Assembly (NCBI RefSeq): GCF_004331675.1
Contig: NZ_SJSN01000022.1
Location: forward strand, 1 to 58,313
Length of the DNA stretch: 58,313 nucleotides
Reading direction: 5' to 3'
Origin: Pedobacter frigidisoli
GTDB lineage: Bacteria > Bacteroidota > Bacteroidia > Sphingobacteriales > Sphingobacteriaceae
Shown here: positions 43,177 to 51,136 of the stretch, piece after piece
Layout of the letters: each line of letters begins with the position of its first letter
Position numbering within the stretch: position 1 is the stretch's first letter
The notes under the pieces: generated by a model
The model's input: the letters and a program-made list of their open reading frames with translations, nothing else
Database searches by the model: none
What the model was told of the DNA's origin: nothing
Program-made: the position numbers and the translations under genes

Positions 43177-44171
43177 TGTACAAATCGCTACTCATCACCT
43201 TATTGTGCTTAGCTACATTATGTTGTGCTGCACAAGACCCAAAGTTTTCGCAATACTTTGCGGCTCCACTAACTTTAAACCCAGCTTATACAGGTTTTTT
43301 TGATGGTGAATATCGATTTGCAGCCAATACCCGCCAGCAGTGGGGAAACTTAGGCGATCCCTATAATACCTACAGCGTTTCGGGTGATGTTAAACTTGTT
43401 GAGGATGAAAATTTTACAAACAGTGTTTTTAGTTTAGGCTTAAGCGGACTTTTCGATGAATCATTTAATGGAGCACTAAAATCGCAATACGTTAGCGCTA
43501 GTGTTTCATATTATCAATATCTAGATGTTCAACATAAATTTAAGTTTGGTTTAGCGCCTCAGGTATCCTACGTTTCTAAATATTTAGATTACAACAAACT
43601 TACCTTTGCTTCTCAGTATACCGATGGTGGTTTTGATTCATCAATGCCAAATTACCTCGATTTAAAAAACGATAAAACTTCCTATTTTGATGTCAATATT
43701 GGGGCAAACTTTGCGGCAAGTTTCGATCGGGTGAGCTTTGCAGTTGGTTATGCGCAATATCACTTAACTAAACCCCAAGAAAGCTTATTAAGCAATAGCA
43801 GTGAAGTGGTAGCCGCCAGAAAAACAGCAACTTTTGGGATGCTTTACCTCCTTAATAACTACGTTGATTTAAATTTCACTGGGGTTTACAATGTGCAACG
43901 AAATAACAAGGATACCATATTCGGAACCGTTTTAGGCTTTAAGCCCAATGATGAAACCCGCATGAAACTCCATTTCGGTAAGTGGTATAAATTTAACGAA
44001 GCGTCATTTTATCCGTACCTCGGCGTTGCAGTAGGAAATGTAAGTGCTGGAATGAATTACACCGTTTACGGAAGCAAATTATTAAGTGCAACGCCACGTA
44101 CTTATGAATTGTCATTAATATATCGACACAATAATTTTAAAGGTTTTAAAGTTCCATGTCCTAAATTTTAA
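43176..44171 (+). CDS. PorP/SprF-family type IX secretion outer-membrane protein
   Basis: The 331-residue product has a signal peptide (ending CCAAQ) and the family opening DPKFSQYFAAPLTLNPAYTG, then barrel-like strands through the end. PorP/SprF proteins anchor and often help secrete type B substrates of the type IX system, and are typically encoded beside them, as here. The start overlaps the stop of the substrate gene. It probably handles that one partner. Confidence 0.93.
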   Translation: MYKSLLITLLCLATLCCAAQDPKFSQYFAAPLTLNPAYTGFFDGEYRFAANTRQQWGNLGDPYNTYSVSGDVKLVEDENFTNSVFSLGLSGLFDESFNGALKSQYVSASVSYYQYLDVQHKFKFGLAPQVSYVSKYLDYNKLTFASQYTDGGFDSSMPNYLDLKNDKTSYFDVNIGANFAASFDRVSFAVGYAQYHLTKPQESLLSNSSEVVAARKTATFGMLYLLNNYVDLNFTGVYNVQRNNKDTIFGTVLGFKPNDETRMKLHFGKWYKFNEASFYPYLGVAVGNVSAGMNYTVYGSKLLSATPRTYELSLIYRHNNFKGFKVPCPKF

Positions 44172-44175
44172 TCTT

Positions 44176-44616
44176 ATGAAAACGGCATTATTTTTATTTG
44201 CTTTTATGGCTTTCGGAAAAATGGGTTATTGCCAGCAAGTCAAGCAAAGCATCGATTATCAATACTTTAGAGATGATAAAAGCTATTATGCATTTGAGTT
44301 GTTTAAAAACTCTAATAACGGAATGGATGATCAATTGATGATCAATTTCACCTCAAATAGCAGTTTTAAAAAGATAGAAAAAATATATGTAAAAGCAGGC
44401 GAGGTAGAATTGAGGTTGAAATTTAAAGTCCGAGAAGAAACTGTTAAATCTGATAATCCAGAACAGAAATTTTATCCGATAGTTTTTAATGGAAAGGATC
44501 TGGAGAATAAGAAATTACCTTGCAATGCCCAAATTATTTTCAAGTTGGATAACGGGACCTCTTACTCATTGCCTTTCAGTACCTGCAACGTAATCGAGTT
44601 CATCGCCAAAAATTAG
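44176..44616 (+). CDS. secreted protein of unknown function in the T9SS operon
   Basis: The 146-residue product has a signal peptide (LFAFMAFGKMGYCQ) and a small beta-rich body with two Cys near the end (PCNAQ, STCNV). It starts four bases after the PorP/SprF gene, so it belongs to the same operon. I recognise no family. It may assist the surface protein or PorP/SprF, but this is inference. Its 3' end overlaps the convergent FUSC gene by four bases. Confidence 0.8.
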   Translation: MKTALFLFAFMAFGKMGYCQQVKQSIDYQYFRDDKSYYAFELFKNSNNGMDDQLMINFTSNSSFKKIEKIYVKAGEVELRLKFKVREETVKSDNPEQKFYPIVFNGKDLENKKLPCNAQIIFKLDNGTSYSLPFSTCNVIEFIAKN

Positions 44617-46772
44617 AGCTTAACCTTTACCGATAATTTATAAATATCGTAAGCTACCTTTTGAATCAGATCAAACTGTTCTGGAATCAGATCTTGTCCT
44701 TTTTGTATGGATAAGCCTGTATCGTTTAACCTAATCAACGGAACATTATCAATCGTACTTTTTCCATCCAAAAGATTTGTAATCGAGGCATCCAACAAAT
44801 AATCCGTATTGTTCGACATTGGTTTTAGCGCATCAAAACTTTCAAAAGTAAACTCATGCTCCTTATTATAAAGGGATAAGGTTGCAATGTAGGAGGAAAG
44901 TAAATGACTTAAAGCTGTAAATTGATGAACTTCCTTAATATACAATTGCTTGCTTTTAGGCTCAGAAAACATTCGTTGAAACAGTGATGCCAAGTTGGCT
45001 GTGCTCACAAAAACTTCTTTTCTGGCCAATTTATAATCCGTTCTATTGTACGCCTTTTCAAAATACATCCGGGCAACTTGCTCATAATAAGCTTTGTTGG
45101 CCTTAATAATATTCAACATTGCTTCTTTCAACTTTTCATGTTCCCAAGTAGGAAAGAGCGAATAACTGGCTAGCAAGGCAATTCCAGAACCAATAAATGT
45201 ATCGTAAATCCTTTCTCGGGCCAAGGCGATTGATCCCATTCCGAGGAAATCAAAGAGAATAAGAATATAGGGTGTCATAAAAAGTACACTTACCACATAA
45301 TTCTTCCTTTGAAAACTGTAACTGCCAATCATACAAATCAACAGGATTATAAAAAGCGCATGTTTATCGTGAACATAACTCACTACCGCCATCCCTACAA
45401 ATGCCCCGATGGTAGTTCCAATTAAGCGTTGATAGTTGCGCTCTTTGGTGAGACTAAATCCTGGTTTTGAGATCACAAGAATCGTTAGCAAAATCCAATA
45501 ACTATGAGAGAAATTTAAGATCTGTGAAACGATAAATCCTAAGGACATTACCACAGTAACCCTTAAAGAATGCCTAAAAGTAGATGAGCTGTAGGTGAGG
45601 TTATCCTTAAATAAATCAAAATCGAACTTTTGTCTGGTGATAAATTTTTCTCGATCTACTTCCGCTTGGCGAATATCCTTACTGGTTCTAACCTTAAAGT
45701 AACTGTAAATTGTTTTTACTCTGGATAGGATATTCTCAATGTTTACTTCAATATTTTTTAGGGCGATGATTCCAATGGTGCTGTATTCCTGATTGGTATT
45801 ATTGGTTTCCAGTTGATTGATCTTAATTTTTAGGCGTTCTATCTCGATTAATAATCTTTTAGAAAGAACCGGTTTTCCACCACTTTTTAACGCAAAAGCA
45901 ATATCATCCAATGCATAAGAAATCCTTTTAATGGCCATCTCATAATCTGATAAAATTCCAGCTTTATCAAATTGATCGTGTAATTGCTGATAGTTATAAT
46001 AGGTTGACATCACTTGCTCAAACAAATCGACCATATCTACAAAGATCAAAAGGAGAAATCTACCCTCAGGGCTTGAATCTCTCACCATCTCTCTGGTTCG
46101 AAAAAGTAATTCTCTTACGGCATCTTGCTTTTCGTGAACTAAAACTTGCAATTGAATTAAATCTGCATAAGTTTTATCGTAGTTATTATTCTGGTGATAA
46201 AACTTTGCTTTCTCCCTCAAAAATTCTGCAACCTCTAAAATAGAATCACTTAATGATTGCTGCACCAACCTAAAAGGGCGCAATCGATAAACGAAATAAC
46301 TTAAACCCGTGTACCATAAACTTCCGGCAAGCACCATAAATCCATGAATAAGCACATCTTGCCAAGGGCGGACATCATCGATACTCAACACCATAATTAA
46401 AAGCACGGCAGTTCCAACTGAGGCAGCACGAACGCCATATATATAGAACATGGAAAAGATGAAGCTAGATATAGCCAATAAAAAACCAATGAAATAATGG
46501 CTTTTGTTGGTTAATCCAGTTAATATCGAAAACACAAAAATAAGTGCTGTGGTAACCAACATCGCATTCCTACGATGAACCATTGGACCCGGACTATCAA
46601 CCACACTCACACATAATGCGCCCAAGGAAAGTGTCATGCCGTAAGTGAGCATGCCAAATTGTGCCAGAATTAGTGAGGGGAGGAGTACGCCTATTGTAAT
46701 GCGCAAGCCGTCTGCAAAATACGTACTCAATAAAAAGTCTTGTATATTTCGAATGGGTTGCCTAATCTGCAT
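44613..46772 (-). CDS. FUSC-family membrane protein (YccS/YhfK-like)
   Basis: The 719-residue product has two blocks of membrane helices (residues about 20-160 and 400-525), each followed by a soluble helical domain, the layout of YccS/YhfK and aromatic acid efflux (AaeB-like) proteins. The motif RLIGTTIGAFVGM in the second block is the FUSC core. The substrate is unknown; relatives export hydroxylated aromatic acids. Single gene with a long gap upstream. Confidence 0.9.
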   Translation of the reverse strand: MQIRQPIRNIQDFLLSTYFADGLRITIGVLLPSLILAQFGMLTYGMTLSLGALCVSVVDSPGPMVHRRNAMLVTTALIFVFSILTGLTNKSHYFIGFLLAISSFIFSMFYIYGVRAASVGTAVLLIMVLSIDDVRPWQDVLIHGFMVLAGSLWYTGLSYFVYRLRPFRLVQQSLSDSILEVAEFLREKAKFYHQNNNYDKTYADLIQLQVLVHEKQDAVRELLFRTREMVRDSSPEGRFLLLIFVDMVDLFEQVMSTYYNYQQLHDQFDKAGILSDYEMAIKRISYALDDIAFALKSGGKPVLSKRLLIEIERLKIKINQLETNNTNQEYSTIGIIALKNIEVNIENILSRVKTIYSYFKVRTSKDIRQAEVDREKFITRQKFDFDLFKDNLTYSSSTFRHSLRVTVVMSLGFIVSQILNFSHSYWILLTILVISKPGFSLTKERNYQRLIGTTIGAFVGMAVVSYVHDKHALFIILLICMIGSYSFQRKNYVVSVLFMTPYILILFDFLGMGSIALARERIYDTFIGSGIALLASYSLFPTWEHEKLKEAMLNIIKANKAYYEQVARMYFEKAYNRTDYKLARKEVFVSTANLASLFQRMFSEPKSKQLYIKEVHQFTALSHLLSSYIATLSLYNKEHEFTFESFDALKPMSNNTDYLLDASITNLLDGKSTIDNVPLIRLNDTGLSIQKGQDLIPEQFDLIQKVAYDIYKLSVKVKL

Positions 46773-46979
46773 GGTACAAAAATAACATAATATGGATGTT
46801 TTTTATTGACCATAAAATTAAGTTTTTCAGAAAATTTTGATTTTTAGGCAGAAAGAGGCTACTTAATTGATGGTTAAAAACTTAGCAATTGTTTATAAGA
46901 TCGACTTCCATAAATGTTAATAACCTAATCGATATGAGTTTTGAGCTATATTGAAGCCATTAAATAACTTTTTAACATG

Positions 46980-47012
46980 TTGATAAACAGGTTATTTAGG
47001 TTAATAACTTTG
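46980..47012 (+). promoter_or_regulatory. candidate promoter of the RNA upstream of phoH
   Basis: TTG at 46980-46982, 22 bases, then TAACTTTG at 47005-47012 fits TTG-N17-23-TAnnTTTG. Transcription would begin near 47019 and run into the gene-free stretch ending in a strong terminator. The bases 46773-46979 hold nothing recognisable beyond AT-rich DNA. Confidence 0.5.
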
Positions 47013-47018
47013 TTTATA

Positions 47019-47453
47019 AAAACAATCATTTTTCTCTTGACAAATAAGCGATTCGATAGTAAATTAGATGATATCAAATACGAAGTACTTTGAATTCTGA
47101 CAAAACAATCCAAAAGAGATAAAGCACCGAAAGGGAAATTATTTCGGATTTGTTCACAGGGAAAACGATTGATTTCAGAAAGGGTTAAACCGATTAAGAA
47201 TATACATTAGGTAATCGCAAGATTCGAAAATAAGAAAATCGCACAGGCCCAAACAGAGCTTATTGAAAACTAGGAAGTTTAAGGACGGAATAGTTGGAAA
47301 TAAATTTTCAAGAGTTGCAAAAGTCGCAAGGCCAAGCAAATAACGGAAAAATCAGAGTAACAAGAATTAGGTGCCTTGAAACACAACCACGGTTGATTTT
47401 AGGGTTAAAACGGGGAACTGAATCGAAAGAAGAAGAACCCCGTTTTTATTTTG
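47019..47453 (+). ncRNA. candidate structured non-coding RNA, about 430 bases
   Basis: A stretch with no credible gene lies between a promoter-like site and a rho-independent terminator. It is purine-rich and contains local hairpins such as CCGAAA...TTTCGG (about 47128-47151) and CAACC-AC-GGTTG (about 47385-47396), unlike plain intergenic DNA. It does not match tmRNA (no GTTCGA-type 3' tRNA-like end with CCA), nor the RNase P core GAGGAAAGTCC. A 75-codon frame at 47294-47521 reads through the terminator and was rejected. It could be a free RNA or a long attenuated leader of phoH. Unknown family. Confidence 0.4.
47407..47453 (+). terminator. rho-independent terminator before phoH
   Basis: AAAACGGGG at 47407-47415 pairs with CCCCGTTTT at 47438-47446, then TATTTT. 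The loop is 22 bases. It lies 86 bases before the phoH start, so it closes an upstream transcript or attenuates phoH. Confidence 0.75.
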
Positions 47454-47538
47454 CCCAAAATTTGGAAAGATGCATCTTTAAATCAAAAAGAATTTTCAAA
47501 TCTTCTGCAAATTATGGGTAAAAGATTAAATTTACCAC

Positions 47539-48891
47539 ATGGCCAAAAAAGGTAAACCAGTTTCCAATCCATCAAAAAAGATTTTCGTTTTAGATACTTC
47601 TGTTATCCTTTACGATCATGATGCTATCAACAATTTTCACGAGCACGATGTAGCCATTCCCATTCAGGTTTTAGAAGAGCTTGATAATTTTAAAAGTGGA
47701 AACGACACCAGAAATTTCGAAGCTCGAAGTTTTATTCGATTAATTGATCAAACATCACAGCAAAAACTGATCAGCGATTGGGTAACCATTAAAGCGCCCA
47801 ACGCTGGCAAATTTAAAGTCGTGTTGAACGAAAAGCCTTTAAAAACAGATGCTGAAGTAGTTTTTGGTAAAGGCAAAACAGATCACAAAATCCTAAATGC
47901 CGCTCTATTTCTTCGTGAGGAAAATCCTGATAAAAAGGTTGTTTTGGTTTCCAAAGATATTTGTTTGCGCTTAAAAGCAAAGGCACTTGACTTATTTGCC
48001 GAAGATTACGAAACTGGCAAAATCAAGAATGTAGATGAACTTTATGCAGGCAAAACGGAACTGATTAATTTCTCTGAAACGATTATTGATGAGGTAAAAA
48101 AAGAAAAGTTTCTCGATTCCGCAGCATTAGAACTGCCAGCAAGAAGTGGTAATCACTTTTATGTTTTGAGGAATAAGCGCAAAGTGGCCAATGTGTTTTA
48201 TAACCACAACTTAAAAATCCTATCATCGGTTTCTACAGAAGCAATTTTCAAAATCAAACCAAAAAATATTGAGCAGGCTTTCGCCATTCATGCACTTCTC
48301 GATCCAGAAATCAAGCTGGTAAGCATACAGGGAAACGCGGGAACCGGGAAAACACTTTTAGCATTAGCAAGTGCCTTAGAACAGCGCAAAAATTTCCGCC
48401 AAATTTACGTTACACGACCTATTGTGTCGTTAAGCAACAAGGACATTGGCTTTTTACCTGGCGATGCAAAATCAAAAACAGATCCGTTTATGGCGCCCAT
48501 TTGGGATAATCTCCGATTTATAAAGGAACAATTTATCGGCGATGATAAGATGTCGGCCAAGATTGATGAATTAATCGTTACCGAAAAAATTGCCATCGCA
48601 CCCTTGGCTTTTATTCGTGGAAGAACGCTCACCAAGATCTTTTTTATTATTGATGAAGCACAAAATTTAACTCCACACGAAGTTAAAACGATTATTTCCA
48701 GAGCTGGAGAGCATACAAAGATCGTTTTCACTGGAGATATTTATCAAATAGATACACCTTATTTGGATTCGGAAAGTAATGGTCTATCGTATTTAATTGA
48801 GAATGCTAAAAATCACCCACTTTATGCACACATCACTTTACAAAAAGGGGAAAGAAGTGAATTGGCAAATCTTGCCAACGAATTGCTTTAA
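47539..48891 (+). CDS. PIN-PhoH fusion protein
   Basis: The 450-residue protein joins an N-terminal PIN RNase domain (KKIFVLDTSVILYDHDAI with the first acidic residue, further Asp in FGKGKTDHKIL) to a PhoH-like ATPase domain with Walker A GNAGTGKT at 265-272 and Walker B FFIIDEAQNLTPHEVK. The pair acts as an ATP-driven RNA helicase-nuclease in the cytosol, as in mycobacterial PhoH2. TAAATTTA at 47527-47534 may be its own -7 box, implying a short leader. Confidence 0.94.
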   Translation: MAKKGKPVSNPSKKIFVLDTSVILYDHDAINNFHEHDVAIPIQVLEELDNFKSGNDTRNFEARSFIRLIDQTSQQKLISDWVTIKAPNAGKFKVVLNEKPLKTDAEVVFGKGKTDHKILNAALFLREENPDKKVVLVSKDICLRLKAKALDLFAEDYETGKIKNVDELYAGKTELINFSETIIDEVKKEKFLDSAALELPARSGNHFYVLRNKRKVANVFYNHNLKILSSVSTEAIFKIKPKNIEQAFAIHALLDPEIKLVSIQGNAGTGKTLLALASALEQRKNFRQIYVTRPIVSLSNKDIGFLPGDAKSKTDPFMAPIWDNLRFIKEQFIGDDKMSAKIDELIVTEKIAIAPLAFIRGRTLTKIFFIIDEAQNLTPHEVKTIISRAGEHTKIVFTGDIYQIDTPYLDSESNGLSYLIENAKNHPLYAHITLQKGERSELANLANELL

Positions 48892-48988
48892 GTTTACTAT
48901 TTTGCTCCACAATTAATTTTATAGCGCTAAATTTTCACTCTTGGGCTCGACGTTTTCTTTATTTATAGTGCTGGTTGCGCTTCGCATA

Positions 48989-49708
48989 ATGAACAATTAT
49001 GTGAGCAAGAACGCCAACAAACCTCTTATCACCGAAAACCCAAACATCAGCGAAAACCGAATAGAGAATTATTCGCCAATGGTTTTTCACCTGGTGATTA
49101 TCGTAATCATTTTAATTTCTTGTTTTACACCAGGAATTTTGAGTGCGGAGAAAATTGGAATTTTAGTAGCTGATGGTATTTTTCAATTTGTAAGTACGGT
49201 GTTAATCGTGATTATAGGTTTAATAAATCCCTTCGTTTCCTTTTCGCCCGAAACAAGATTAAAAATAGAACAGCTGGCTTCAGTACCCAAAGGGGAATGG
49301 TTAAATTGGTTTTTAAAAAATCGTAATTGGCAATTAATAAAAGCACTTTTTTGCATTTTAATTGTAGCTTATTTCATTTACAATAAATACCTGGTGATCC
49401 CAAACTTTAATCAAGGCACAATCTCAAGCATCGCCATCATATTGATTCTCTTTTTCGTATTTGGAAACATTATTCAACTCATTAAAAACCCGGTGCTGTT
49501 TAAACAGAAAACGATATTCAGAATGTCTATGCTTTTCCGCTCTTTTAAATTATCTTTTTTTATCTCAATAGGGTTGATATTGGTAATATTTATTACCTCA
49601 GCGCTATTAAAATTGAATATTGATAAAATGGTAAATGTCCAAGGAATTGTATTGCTGGTTTACAATGTTGTAATGGCTTACAACGAATACAAAATCCTCA
49701 ACGCTTAA
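48989..49708 (+). CDS. four-helix membrane protein, unknown function
   Basis: The ATG at 48989 gives 239 residues starting MNNYVSKNANKPLITENP; a TTG 16 codons earlier would put a hydrophobic piece first and is possible. Hydrophobic segments lie at roughly 35-50, 62-85, 120-140, 155-172, 195-210 and 218-233, so four to six helices. No family recognised. It follows phoH by 97 bases on the same strand and converges with the transporter gene over one base. Confidence 0.75.
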   Translation: MNNYVSKNANKPLITENPNISENRIENYSPMVFHLVIIVIILISCFTPGILSAEKIGILVADGIFQFVSTVLIVIIGLINPFVSFSPETRLKIEQLASVPKGEWLNWFLKNRNWQLIKALFCILIVAYFIYNKYLVIPNFNQGTISSIAIILILFFVFGNIIQLIKNPVLFKQKTIFRMSMLFRSFKLSFFISIGLILVIFITSALLKLNIDKMVNVQGIVLLVYNVVMAYNEYKILNA

Positions 49709-49709
49709 A

Positions 49710-50921
49710 TTAATGATATTTCCGTAAGGCTCTAATGGCGATAAATAATCCAATTAGGGTTAAGAAAGCACTAAATATAAATGGCGCACCGGGAAAATAG
49801 AGCGGTGTTCCATCTTGGATAAAATACACGAAAATATGGCTCGCCAAGAAAGGCCCAATAATGGCGGCCAAACTTTGTAGGCTAGTGGTTATCCCTTGTA
49901 TTTCTCCCTGTGCATTCTCCGGAACTTGATTCGAAATGATACTTTGCATTGCTGGTCCACCGATTCCTGCTAAACAATAGGGAATAATGAAAAGCATCAT
50001 CATTAAGCCATTTGCCGCAAAGGCAAAGCAAACAAAACCTATTACATATAAAATCAAACCAAAATAAATCGCTTTTCTATTTCCAATTTTGGGGATAATA
50101 ATCCGAATTAATCCACCTTGAACAATGGCTACCAACAAACCAACAACGCCTAAGGAGTAGCCGATCATGGTAGAATCCCATTTAAATTTTTCGATAACAT
50201 AGTACGACCAGTTCGATTGAACTGAATGACTTGCGACATATAATAATAGGAGTGTGGCCAACAAACCCAAAATGGCTGGGTATTTAGATGCTGTAAAAAA
50301 TGATCCAATAGGGTTGGCCCGTTTCCAAGAAAACTTTCTTCTGTTGACTTTTGATAAAGATTCAGGCAGAATAAAATAACCATATAGCCAGTTTACGAGC
50401 GCTAATCCTGCAGAAATCATAAAAGGAACCCTTAAACCAAATGTGCTGAATAAGCCACCGATGACTGGACCCAGAATAAAACCCACACCAAAAGCGGCGC
50501 CAACTAAACCGAAATTTTGGGCTTTCTTCTCCGGTTCTGAAATATCTGCAATGTAGGCCATGGCTGTAGTAAAACTGGCTCCAGTAATGCCAGCGATTAT
50601 CCGCCCAATAAATAACCAGAAAATTGATGGCGCAAATGATAAAAAGATGTAATCTATTCCGAGTCCGAATAAGGAGAAAAGCAAGATTGGCCTACGACCA
50701 TATTGATCACTCAAACCGCCCATGATGGGTGAAAAAATAAACTGAGCCAAGGCAAAAGCAACCATTAAATATCCGCCGTAATCTGCCGCCACACTTACAC
50801 TTCCACCTGTAAACTCCTGAATCAGTTTTGGTAGAACAGGAATAATGATTCCGAAACCTGTAAAATCTATCAAGAGTGTGATCATGATAAATACCATTGC
50901 CGATTTTTTTTCTTTTGCCAT
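49710..50921 (-). CDS. MFS transporter, TCR/Tet family
   Basis: The 403-residue product has twelve helices and the TCR/Tet features: LLIDFTGFGIIIPVLPKLI at the start, motif A GGLSDQYGRRPIL between helices 2 and 3, and GAAFGVGFILGPVIGG in helix 5 (motif C, an antiporter mark). It would export drugs or metabolites with proton exchange. The resemblance to TetA is family-level and does not by itself mean tetracycline resistance. Single gene, divergent from gyrA. Confidence 0.9.
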   Translation of the reverse strand: MAKEKKSAMVFIMITLLIDFTGFGIIIPVLPKLIQEFTGGSVSVAADYGGYLMVAFALAQFIFSPIMGGLSDQYGRRPILLFSLFGLGIDYIFLSFAPSIFWLFIGRIIAGITGASFTTAMAYIADISEPEKKAQNFGLVGAAFGVGFILGPVIGGLFSTFGLRVPFMISAGLALVNWLYGYFILPESLSKVNRRKFSWKRANPIGSFFTASKYPAILGLLATLLLLYVASHSVQSNWSYYVIEKFKWDSTMIGYSLGVVGLLVAIVQGGLIRIIIPKIGNRKAIYFGLILYVIGFVCFAFAANGLMMMLFIIPYCLAGIGGPAMQSIISNQVPENAQGEIQGITTSLQSLAAIIGPFLASHIFVYFIQDGTPLYFPGAPFIFSAFLTLIGLFIAIRALRKYH

Positions 50922-51136
50922 AGTGTTTGTGGTTACTAAACAAAAATAGAATTTTAGGTTAATAAATTACTGATTTAAACAGCTATGTAAGGCCGCAAAA
51001 TAATTTGCCGTCTAAAAACCATAATCAATGCCCAAAACTTTTCCACAATGCCTTATTTCGCCATATTTTTGCTAAATTCGCAAGGTTATAATAATACCTT
51101 TTTAAATATCGTTTTTGATAACGAGAATAATAATTT

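Noticed and set aside
47294..47521. 75-codon frame starting at a TTG
   Set aside because: It runs straight through the terminator hairpin at 47407-47446, lacks a ribosome site and its composition is that of the purine-rich RNA candidate.
49710..50921. Tetracycline-resistance gene
   Set aside because: The product is in the TCR/Tet family, but most such chromosomal proteins export other compounds; no resistance-cassette context is present.
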